From Allobosea sp. 12-68-7 (GTDB lineage Bacteria; Pseudomonadota; Alphaproteobacteria; Rhizobiales; Beijerinckiaceae), in the NCBI GenBank assembly GCA_002279705.1, contig NCCO01000005.1, positions 7,424 to 55,357 on the forward strand: DNA of 47,934 nucleotides, in the 5' to 3' direction. Position 1 is the stretch's first letter; each line of letters begins with the position of its first letter. The notes under the pieces were generated by a model. It was not told where the DNA came from, searched no databases, and saw nothing but the letters and a program-made list of their open reading frames with translations. Positions 42,109-47,934 of the stretch are shown here, piece after piece. Made by a program: the position numbers and the translations under genes.

Positions 42109-42963
42109 TTACTTGATGCCGGAGGAGACGAAGGAGTTGACGAAGGCGCGCTGGAACAGCGCAAAGGCGATCAGCAGGGGCGCGCTGACCAGCAGGGTCC
42201 CCGCCGCGATGACGCCCCAGGCCTGCGCGCCCTCCGCCCCGCGGGTGAAGGAGGCGAGACCGACGGTGAGGGGGCGCAGATCGGGCGAGTTGATCACCAT
42301 CAGCGGCCAGAGGAACTCGTTCCAGTGGGCTGTGACGGAGACGATCGAGAAGGCGACGAGCGAGGGCCTGGCCAGCGGCAGATAGATGAAGCTGATGCGC
42401 TGGAAAACGCTGGCGCCGTCGATCAGGGCGGCGTCCTCGAGCTCGCGCGGGATCGCCCGGAAGGCCTGGCGCATCAGGAAGGTGCCGAAGGCCGAGGCGA
42501 AATAGGGCGCCATCACGCCGAGCAGGCTGTCATAGAGGCCGAGCTTCGCGATCGTCGTCAGATTGGGGACGATCAGCACGACCGGCGCCAGCATGAGCTG
42601 GAGCAGGAACAGATAAAAGCACAGCGTCCGGCCGGGGAATTCCAGCCTGGCGAAGGCGTAGCCGGCCAGCGTGATCGTGACGATCTGCACGGCGAGGATG
42701 CCGAGCGAGATGATCAGCGTGTTCAGGCCATAGCGCGGGAAATCGGCCGAGGCCCAGGCCTCGCGGAAATTGGCCAGCGTCGGGACGTAGGACGGCACCA
42801 GCGAGGCCATGCCGGCGCCGATGCTTTCGGGATTGAAGGCGGCGACCAGCATCCAGAGGAAGGGCACCATCCAGAGGCCGGCGACCAGCAGCGTCGCGGC
42901 ATAGCCGAGCTTCGGCGAGATCTCGCCGGTCGAAACGCCGGTGCTCATGGTGGCGGCGCTCAT
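42109..42963 (-). CDS. ABC transporter permease (UgpE/MalG-like)
   Basis: This inner-membrane permease of 284 residues has six membrane segments. The EAA loop reads MRQAFRAIPRELEDAALIDGAS, which is the coupling site for an ATPase, followed by FSIVSVTAHWNEFLWPLMVI. WMLVAAFNPESI near the N-terminus is characteristic of the MalG/UgpE group. It overlaps the upstream permease gene by 4 bases. No ATPase gene is found in the operon, so the transporter must share one encoded elsewhere. Confidence 0.88.
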   Translation of the reverse strand: MSAATMSTGVSTGEISPKLGYAATLLVAGLWMVPFLWMLVAAFNPESIGAGMASLVPSYVPTLANFREAWASADFPRYGLNTLIISLGILAVQIVTITLAGYAFARLEFPGRTLCFYLFLLQLMLAPVVLIVPNLTTIAKLGLYDSLLGVMAPYFASAFGTFLMRQAFRAIPRELEDAALIDGASVFQRISFIYLPLARPSLVAFSIVSVTAHWNEFLWPLMVINSPDLRPLTVGLASFTRGAEGAQAWGVIAAGTLLVSAPLLIAFALFQRAFVNSFVSSGIK

Positions 42964-43904
42964 GTCTCCTTCTCCCCGAAGGAGCGTTCGAGCGTGCGCA
43001 GCGATGAGGCGGTGACGATGAGCAGCAGCGCCAGCATCACCAGCGTGCCGGCCGCCGCACGGCCGGCGTCGTAGTTCTCGACCGCCTGCTGGTAGATATA
43101 AAACAGCAGCAGGTTGGTGGAATCCGACGGGCCGCCCTTGGTCAGCACGAAGACATGGTCGACCTGGGTGACGACGTTGAGCAGGCCGATGACCAGCACG
43201 AATCCGATGGTCGGCTTCAGATAGGGCAGGGTGACGTAGCGCAGGCGCTGCCAGGGGCCGGCACCGTCCAGGATCGCGGCCTCATAGGCGTCCGCCGGCA
43301 CAGCCTGCAGGCCGGCGAGGAAGAACAGCATGTAGTAGCCGGCGTTCTTCCAGATCGTCAGCGCCATGATCGACCAGAGCGCGACATCGGGATCACCGAG
43401 CCAGTTGGGGCCGGAGATGGCGAGCTTGGCGAGGTGGTAGTCGAGCAACCCGACATTGGGCAGGAAGAGAAACAGGAAGATCGAGGCCGCCGCGACCAGG
43501 GGGATCAGGACGGGCAGGAAGAACAGGGCCCGGAACAGCGCGTTGACCCGGCTCGACCGCGCGAGCGCCATGGCGAAGCCCAGCGCCAGGATGAGGCTCG
43601 GGATCACCGTGCCGAGCGCGTAGACGAGGTTGTTGGCCAGCGCCTTGCGGAAGGCGGGATCGGCGAAGAGCTTGAGGAAGTTCTGCGGGCCGACATAGGC
43701 CTGCGGGCCGCCGACGCGGACTTGCCCGTGCAGCGACTGCCAGAGGACCTGGACGACCGGCCAATAGGTGAACAGCGCCAGGAACAGCAGCGAGGGCGCC
43801 AGCATGGCGAAGGCGAGCAAGGTCGCCCGGCGCGGCCGCCAGCGCGGCGCGCTCCATGCCCTCGCCTTGCCCGCCGTGAAAACCGCCTGCGCCATGGACC
43901 CCAC
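42960..43904 (-). CDS. ABC transporter permease (UgpA/MalF-like)
   Basis: This is the first gene of the importer operon: a 314-residue permease with about six membrane segments. The EAA motif is AYEAAILDGAGPWQRLRYVT, followed by LPYLKPTIGFVLVIGLLN. The first 35 residues are hydrophilic, and FYIYQQAVENYDAGRAAAGT matches the C-terminal half of UgpA-type permeases. It pairs with the UgpE-like protein, overlapping by 4 bases. The operon lies between the polyamine genes. Confidence 0.87.
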   Translation of the reverse strand: MGSMAQAVFTAGKARAWSAPRWRPRRATLLAFAMLAPSLLFLALFTYWPVVQVLWQSLHGQVRVGGPQAYVGPQNFLKLFADPAFRKALANNLVYALGTVIPSLILALGFAMALARSSRVNALFRALFFLPVLIPLVAAASIFLFLFLPNVGLLDYHLAKLAISGPNWLGDPDVALWSIMALTIWKNAGYYMLFFLAGLQAVPADAYEAAILDGAGPWQRLRYVTLPYLKPTIGFVLVIGLLNVVTQVDHVFVLTKGGPSDSTNLLLFYIYQQAVENYDAGRAAAGTLVMLALLLIVTASSLRTLERSFGEKET

Positions 43905-43965
43905 CTTCGGGCGGGGTCATGGCCGGCGGCGACGACGGAGCGGCTACAGTGCGATGACGGATGCA

Positions 43966-43996
43966 TGACGGCCCCGGCGAAACGCCGGGGCCGTCA
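43966..43996 (-). terminator. Perfect GC-rich hairpin between the GNAT gene and the importer operon
   Basis: TGACGGCCCCGGCG (43966-43979) and CGCCGGGGCCGTCA (43983-43996) are perfect 14-base arms with an AAA loop, 9 bases past the GNAT stop. No T-run follows. Its stability and position make it the likely transcript end of the acetyltransferase gene, just before the importer operon. Confidence 0.6.
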
Positions 43997-44005
43997 GGGT
44001 TATCC

Positions 44006-44542
44006 TCAGGCAGCGCGACGTGCGGGCTCAGCGGCCGTCGAGGCCTCGGCCCGACGGCCGGTGGCGACGAGGACGCCGCTGGCGCCCGCCAGCGCGCCGT
44101 CGCGCAGTTCGAGGCCGAGGAAGCGCTCGCGCTCGACCGGGCCTGGCATGGCGAGATCGCGGGTCAGGTCGCCCGAGAAGCCGAAGCGCTCGTAATAGGC
44201 GGCGTCGCCGACGAGCAGGACGGCGCCATGCCCGCGGCAGGCCGCACGCCAGATCGCTTCCCGCATCATCGCGCGGCCGAGGCCCTCGCCTTGCAGCTCG
44301 GCGGCGACCGCGAGCGGGCCGAGCAGGAGGGCCGCCTTGCCGCCGGCCTCGACAGGCCAGAGCCGCACCGTCGCGACGACGCCGCCGTCGCGCTCGGCGG
44401 TCAAGGCCAGTCCTTCAGCCGGCAAACGACCCTCGCGGAGGCGCTCGCTCGACTTGGCGGTGCGGCGCTCGCCGAGGCAGCGGTCGAGCAGCGCCTCGCG
44501 GGCGGGGATGTCGGCAGCGACTTCGTCGCGGATCGTGATCAT
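44006..44542 (-). CDS. GNAT family N-acetyltransferase
   Basis: This single-domain acetyltransferase has 178 residues. The acetyl-CoA binding motif A is LLGPLAVAAELQGEGLGRAM (Q/R-x-x-G-x-G/A as QGEGLG), with motif B in YYERFGFSGDLT. The N-terminus ITIRDEVAADIPAREALLDR is typical of the YhbS-like subgroup. It is located just downstream of the ornithine decarboxylase gene on the same strand. Polyamine N-acetylation is therefore conceivable, but the family is broad. The ATG at 44542 fits the family; the open frame extends upstream with low-complexity Arg-rich sequence. Confidence 0.8.
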   Translation of the reverse strand: MITIRDEVAADIPAREALLDRCLGERRTAKSSERLREGRLPAEGLALTAERDGGVVATVRLWPVEAGGKAALLLGPLAVAAELQGEGLGRAMMREAIWRAACRGHGAVLLVGDAAYYERFGFSGDLTRDLAMPGPVERERFLGLELRDGALAGASGVLVATGRRAEASTAAEPARRAA

Positions 44543-44771
44543 GACGCACCTCCGGCCGGAGCGCCTGCCAGCAGCAGACCTTCCCGGCGCCGCGCGAACG
44601 CGGCCACAAGCAACAGGGATGTGTGGAAGAGGGTCCGGCGGGAGCCACGTCCGCCGCGCGTCCTTCTGGAGGCGCGGACGCTCCGCCCGAAACCGCGGGC
44701 GGCCTGCCGAACCTGGCAGGGCGCTTCGCCGGACCCGATCTCGCGGGGCACCTTGCGGCGCCCCGATCACG

Positions 44772-45917
44772 TCAGATGACGTACTGCTTCAGCGGCGGGA
44801 AGCCGTTGAAGGCGACGGCCGAATAGGTCGTCGTATAGGCGCCCGTGCCCTCGATCAGCAGCTTGTCGCCGATCTCGAGGCTGAACGGCAACATATACGG
44901 GGTCTTCTCGTACATGACGTCGACCGAATCGCAGGTCGGGCCGGCCAGGATGCAGGGCACCGTCGCATCGCCATCGCGGGCGCTGCGGATCGGGTAGCGG
45001 ATCGCCTCGTCCATGGTCTCGGCGAGACCGTTGAACTTGCCGATGTCGAGATAGACCCAGGCGACCTGATCGTCCGCGGCCTTCTTCGAGATCAGGACGA
45101 CCTCGGTCTCGATCAGGCCGGCATTGCCGACCATGCCGCGACCCGGCTCGATGATCGTCTCCGGGAGCTGGTTGCCGAAATGCTTCGACAGCGCCTGGAA
45201 GATCGCATCGCCATAGGACGGCACGCCCGGGATCGGCTTCAGGTAGCGCGCCGGGAAGCCGCCGCCGAGATTGACCATCGACAGCGAGAGACCACGGGTG
45301 GCGCACTCCTTGAACACCGCCGAGGCCGAGGCCAGGGCGGAATCCCAAGCGTTCACATTCGCCTGCTGCGAGCCGACATGGAACGAGATGCCATAGGCCG
45401 ACAGGCCGAGGCGATGGCCGTGCTCAAGCACATCCGCGGCCATCTCGGGCACGCAGCCGAACTTGCGCGAGAGCGGCCAGTCGGCGCCGGCGCCGTCGCA
45501 GAGGATGCGGCAGAAGATGCGCACATCCTTCGCGCCGGTGGTGCTGGCCGAACGGGCGACCTTCTCGACCTCGGCCGTGCAGTCGACGGCGAAGAGGCGC
45601 ACGCCGAGCTCCATGGCGCGGGCGACGTCGCGCTCCTTCTTGATCGTGTTGCCGAAGGAGATGCGATCCGCCGTGGCGCCGGCCGCGAGCGCGAGCTCGA
45701 TCTCGACGACCGAGGCGCAATCGAAGCAGGAGCCGAGCTTAGCCAGCAAAGCGAGCACTTCCGGTGCCGGGTTCGCCTTCACGGCGTAGAAGACGCGCGT
45801 GTCGGGGAGAGCCCGCGAGAAGGCATGGTAGTTCTCACGCACGACATCGAGATCGACGACGACGCAGGGCCCATCCTCGCGGCGGGTACGAAGGAACTCA
45901 CGGATGCGCTCGGTCAT
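44772..45917 (-). CDS. speF: Ornithine (lysine/ornithine) decarboxylase, fold-III PLP enzyme
   Basis: This enzyme of 381 residues is of the eukaryotic-type, alanine-racemase-fold decarboxylase group. The PLP Schiff-base lysine is in FYAVKANP (K47), with HVGSQ (180-184), LGGGFP (217-222), EPGR (257-260) and the active-site Cys-Asp in GPTCDSVD (C329, D330). It makes putrescine from ornithine, and possibly cadaverine from lysine, feeding homospermidine synthesis (hss at 38191-39627). The ATG at 45917 is standard. A long GC-rich leader with its own promoter precedes it. The symbol follows the alphaproteobacterial speF usage; odc would be equally valid. Confidence 0.93.
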   Translation of the reverse strand: MTERIREFLRTRREDGPCVVVDLDVVRENYHAFSRALPDTRVFYAVKANPAPEVLALLAKLGSCFDCASVVEIELALAAGATADRISFGNTIKKERDVARAMELGVRLFAVDCTAEVEKVARSASTTGAKDVRIFCRILCDGAGADWPLSRKFGCVPEMAADVLEHGHRLGLSAYGISFHVGSQQANVNAWDSALASASAVFKECATRGLSLSMVNLGGGFPARYLKPIPGVPSYGDAIFQALSKHFGNQLPETIIEPGRGMVGNAGLIETEVVLISKKAADDQVAWVYLDIGKFNGLAETMDEAIRYPIRSARDGDATVPCILAGPTCDSVDVMYEKTPYMLPFSLEIGDKLLIEGTGAYTTTYSAVAFNGFPPLKQYVI

Positions 45918-46365
45918 GAGACGCGTCTCCCTCCGGCGCAAGCGGCGCCGATGCGACATGAAGCCGGCTTGAGTCGGTCGAGCGATCCGCGACGCGTTGG
46001 AAACGCCGCACATCACCGAACGAAACGTCCGGACCCTGGTAACCGTCGCTTGGGGAGACCCCGCACGCCCGGCAATGAAGGACAAGCCTCTTCGGTGCTG
46101 GTCTTTGGAGGACCAGCGAGACCAAAAAAAGCCCGTTCCGTCGTTGCTTTAAGCTGCGTCCCCCGTGGAGATTCGGGGTTCGCCGGTTTCGCCTCCGGCT
46201 GCCAGTCGCTGTTCGGTGACAGTTCCCTGAAGAAGGGAACCGGGAGCGTGATTTGAGGGGATATCCATCCCCCTCCATCCGTCTCCAACACCTGGCGGCT
46301 GTCCGGCCTCTTGTCCGGATGCCCACCGACTGACACGCGGCCACAGGCACGTGCGAATTGGGTAG
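45918..46365 (-). ncRNA. Long structured leader of the ornithine decarboxylase gene, candidate speF RNA motif
   Basis: About 450 bases separate a good minus-strand promoter from the decarboxylase ATG, with no convincing protein gene. The stretch contains a hairpin GCTGGTC...GACCAGC (46097-46117), a run of seven U on the transcript near 46124-46130 and several GC-rich complementary segments. Alphaproteobacterial ornithine decarboxylase genes are known to carry the long conserved speF leader RNA of unknown mechanism. Position and length match, but I cannot fit the covariance model here. A 119-codon open frame inside it (46013-46372) looks random. Confidence 0.55.
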
Positions 46366-46370
46366 CAGGC

Positions 46371-46399
46371 ATATACGGATGATGGGCCCCGGCGACAAG
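46371..46399 (-). promoter_or_regulatory. Sigma-70-type promoter for the decarboxylase leader
   Basis: On the minus strand CTTGTC (46394-46399) and GTATAT (46371-46376) are 17 bases apart, a good -35/-10 pair for this class of bacteria. Transcription would begin near 46365, about 450 bases before the decarboxylase start. Confidence 0.5.
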
Positions 46400-46446
46400 A
46401 GGTTTTTTTTAAGGCGCGGGGTCAAAATTGCGGAGGAGGCCGGTGA

Positions 46447-46474
46447 TGTGTATGGTCTTGCCAGTTCATACACA
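46447..46474. promoter_or_regulatory. VapBC operator palindrome
   Basis: TGTGTATG (46447-46454) and CATACACA (46467-46474) are perfect 8-base arms with a 12-base spacer, ending 10 bases before the vapB ATG. Antitoxin-toxin complexes bind such palindromes to repress their own operon. The site overlaps the expected promoter and leaves room only for a short leader. Confidence 0.65.
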
Positions 46475-46484
46475 TAGGGCAGCG

Positions 46485-46697
46485 ATGCGCACGAATATCG
46501 ACATCGACGACGCGCTTCTCAAGGAGGCGATGGAGGCGACCGAACTTTCCACCAAGAAGGCGGTCGTCGAGGAAGCGCTTCGCCGCCTTGTCGACAACCA
46601 TCGTCGACGCAGGGCCTTCGACGAGTTGAAAGGCATGGGATGGGAAGGGGACCTCGACGAGATGCGAGCGGGACGTGATGTCGAGCTCTTGCCTTGA
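46485..46697 (+). CDS. vapB: Type II antitoxin, VapB family
   Basis: This small antitoxin has 70 residues. The N-terminus MRTNIDIDDALLKEAMEATE is the ribbon-helix-helix DNA-binding part typical of VapB proteins of the DUF2191 kind (TNIDIDDxLLxEA). The C-terminal part (RRRRAFDELKGMGWEGDLDE) is the toxin-wrapping tail. It represses its own operon and neutralises VapC. The ATG at 46485 is chosen because it starts the family pattern and follows the operator; an in-frame extension to 46428 would run across the operator. Its stop overlaps the vapC start. Confidence 0.88.
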   Translation: MRTNIDIDDALLKEAMEATELSTKKAVVEEALRRLVDNHRRRRAFDELKGMGWEGDLDEMRAGRDVELLP

Positions 46698-47083
46698 TCC
46701 TTGCGGATAGCTCCGTCTGGATCGCTCATCTCAGGGGCCAGGAGAGCCCGTCCGTTGCCAGACTCGATGTGTTGATCGAGTCGCCCGATCTCCTGATTGG
46801 CGATCTGGTCTTGCTGGAGCTGTTGCAAGGCGCGCGCGATGACAGGCATGCCTCTGCCATCGACCTGCGAATGCGCCGCTTTCCACTCGTGCAGATGTTC
46901 GATCCTGAAATCGCGCGTGCGGGAGCCCGCAACTATCGCAAGCTCCGGGGGCTCGGTGTGACCGTGCGCAAGACGGCGGATCTGATCATCGCCACCTTCT
47001 GCATCGAGCACGGTCATGCGCTGCTGCACGCTGATCGGGATTTCGGGCCGTTTGCCGAGCATCTCGGCCTGATGACGGCCTGA
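46694..47083 (+). CDS. vapC: Type II toxin, PIN-domain ribonuclease VapC
   Basis: This PIN-domain RNase of 129 residues cleaves RNA (tRNA or rRNA in known cases) when freed from VapB. The acidic active site is complete: LADSSVW (D5), LVLLELLQG (E42), KTADLIIATFC (D96) and HADRDF (D114/D116). The start is a TTG at 46694 that overlaps the vapB stop by 4 bases, so it is translationally coupled and made at a low level, as expected for a toxin. Length is normal. The pair is an accessory module that can stabilise neighbouring DNA. Confidence 0.88.
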   Translation: MILADSSVWIAHLRGQESPSVARLDVLIESPDLLIGDLVLLELLQGARDDRHASAIDLRMRRFPLVQMFDPEIARAGARNYRKLRGLGVTVRKTADLIIATFCIEHGHALLHADRDFGPFAEHLGLMTA

Positions 47084-47090
47084 GCGCCGC

Positions 47091-47487
47091 CTAGTCCCGC
47101 GCCTCGGTGAAGCGGATGCGGTTCCCGAACGGATCGGGCACCTGCAGCGTGCGACCGCCCGGCGCATCCTCCTGAATGGATGGCTTGGAATAGGCGTAGT
47201 CCTTGCCGATCAGTTCGGCGTGGAAGGCGTCGACGCCCTCGATCCTGACGAAGACCGTCGCGCCCGGGCTGGCGTCACCATGGTGCTCGGAGAGATGCAG
47301 GGTCAGGCCGGAGCGCGAGATCTGTATGTAGATTGGAGAATTCGGGCCGAAGCCGTGTTCCAGTCGGCGAGCCGGACTGCCGCGCCACGATCTCGAGGGT
47401 CTCGGAGTGGGAGAGGCCGACCTGCCGGGAGGCCAGCACCTCGCGCAGGGTCTTTGCCATCAGCTTCGCATCGCGAAAGCTCCGCAT
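47091..47487 (-). pseudogene. Glyoxalase-superfamily protein, frameshifted and internally deleted
   Basis: The N-terminal part (MRSFRDAKLMAKTLREVLAS through HSETLEIVARQ) matches the helical leader domain of a glyoxalase-superfamily family. It is followed in another frame by ADWNTASARI. The C-terminal part lies in a third frame from about 47365 to the TAG at 47091. It reads HGFGPNSPIYIQISRSGLTL, then HLSEHHGDASPGATVF, and ends with VPDPFGNRIRFTEA. The expected ~40 residues with the first VOC beta-alpha unit (the ...FYxGFLGF... part) are missing. At least one base deletion and one larger deletion (about 100-130 bases) therefore separate the parts. The product cannot be functional unless the assembly is wrong here. 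Confidence 0.75.
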
Positions 47488-47800
47488 CGTCTTGATCCTT
47501 CTCGCAGGCGGACGGGACGATCAGGGCTCGCATTGCTGATGGCCGTCCACCGAACGATCGGGACCGGATATCCATGTCGGGATGCATTCACCCAACCCTT
47601 GCGGGCGCGAGCGGCAGGCTGCATCCGGCCTTGGATCGACGCTAGCCGGCCCTGCTGCGGGCCGTCAACGGCGCGATGTCGCCGGGGCGTCGCGACCGGC
47701 GGCCAACCGGCCCTAGACCGGCCCCATTTCCTCGCCTAAGTCACGGGCATGCAAGCCTTCGGCGGCCGTCTTCCGACGGTCGCCAGACCACGGATCCGTC
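47488..47800. other. Intergenic region upstream of the right-edge gene
   Basis: These 313 bases contain no convincing gene on either strand. The region must hold the promoter of the right-edge gene and, on the minus strand, what is left of the promoter of the decayed glyoxalase gene. I see no strong palindrome. Confidence 0.5.
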
Positions 47801-47934
47801 ATGACCACGATCGACCGCCGCCGCGTCCTGGCGGGGCTTTCAGCCGCCCTCTGCCTCTCGGCCGCGCCCTCGGCCCTGCTGGCGCAGCAACCGGTTCCCC
47901 CGGCAGAGTCTTCGGCCGAGATGCAGCCCCGCTT
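47801..47934 (+). CDS. Tat-exported protein, 3' end outside the window
   Basis: Only the first 44 codons are visible. The N-terminus MTTIDRRRVLAGLSAALCLS has a twin-arginine motif followed by a hydrophobic core and a probable cleavage site near LLAQQ. The next residues (PVPPAESSAEMQPR) are a linker. Glucan biosynthesis proteins of the OpgG/OpgD (MdoG/MdoD) family have such starts, but many other Tat substrates do too, so no function is assigned. The frame is open to the window edge. Confidence 0.6.
   Translation, partial: MTTIDRRRVLAGLSAALCLSAAPSALLAQQPVPPAESSAEMQPR

Noticed and set aside
40715-42385. Plus-strand open frame of 556 codons opposite the UgpB-like gene
   Set aside because: It is an antisense shadow; the minus strand has a signal peptide and a family 1 binding-protein pattern.
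44337-46256. Plus-strand open frame of 639 codons across the GNAT, decarboxylase and leader regions
   Set aside because: It spans several minus-strand features and has shadow composition with no recognisable domain.
46013-46372. Open frame of 119 codons in the decarboxylase leader as a leader peptide
   Set aside because: It has no ribosome binding site or recognisable sequence and overlaps the proposed structured RNA; a shorter leader peptide cannot be excluded.
1-47934. CRISPR array, rRNA operon, integrase, complete IS or complete prophage
   Set aside because: No regularly spaced repeats, rRNA signatures, integrase or phage structural genes are seen; only an IS5 transposase remnant is present.

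Overview
The window is high-GC DNA with short intergenic gaps. Its gene content points to an alphaproteobacterium of the Hyphomicrobiales, and a Bosea-like genome is my best guess. The clues are homospermidine synthase, a hutX/hmuQ/hmuTUV heme locus, an ornithine decarboxylase with a long structured leader, CnoX-type thioredoxin next to a Lon-N protein, and many TRAP and ABC uptake genes. The genus is inferred from gene content only; no rRNA gene is present.

Layout. 1-1950 is accessory DNA: an AT-richer gene cut by the left edge and four tiny overlapping genes on the minus strand. 2240-4523 is an ABC-2 exporter (permease and ATPase). 4684-9668 is a minus-strand cassette of an orphan NMT1-type binding protein, an ornithine-cyclodeaminase-like protein and two amidohydrolases, one of them allantoinase/dihydroorotase-like. 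9904-13294 holds a methyltransferase, an in-frame DUF429/threonine-dehydratase-like fusion and a broken CitE-type lyase gene. 13322-16220 holds inorganic pyrophosphatase, a dual-specificity-type phosphatase and a flippase-like membrane protein. 16356-20414 is a divergent heme uptake and handling locus with an AT-rich palindrome in the shared control region. 20532-25217 holds an L,D-transpeptidase, an unknown membrane-anchored protein, a D-2-hydroxyacid dehydrogenase, a DUF2853 protein and cyclopropane fatty acid synthase; a perfect FNR/FixK-type box lies upstream of the last.

25756-33345 is a co-directional run of nine genes: a complete TRAP transporter followed by NIPSNAP, alpha/beta-hydrolase, aspartate-dehydrogenase-like, two SDR and DHDPS-like genes. 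It looks like an uptake-plus-catabolism operon for an unidentified carboxylate or amino-acid-like substrate, and is the best candidate here for an undescribed pathway. It ends at a scar: the C-terminal stub of an amino-acid ABC ATPase, an IS5-type transposase remnant and tRNA-Gly(GCC).

34353-38074 is housekeeping (prolyl-tRNA editing protein, CnoX-like thioredoxin, Lon-N protein, UMF1-type MFS). 38191-45917 is almost all minus strand and carries two polyamine enzymes, homospermidine synthase and ornithine decarboxylase. Between them lie a Ugp-like ABC importer without its ATPase, a GpdQ-like phosphodiesterase and a GNAT acetyltransferase. A leader of about 450 nt precedes ornithine decarboxylase, where the alphaproteobacterial speF RNA motif is expected. 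The right end carries a VapBC toxin-antitoxin pair with a clear operator palindrome, a decayed glyoxalase-family gene and the start of a Tat-exported protein cut by the window edge.

Three genes are visibly broken (CitE lyase, amino-acid ABC ATPase, glyoxalase), and several intergenic gaps hold palindromic dispersed repeats.
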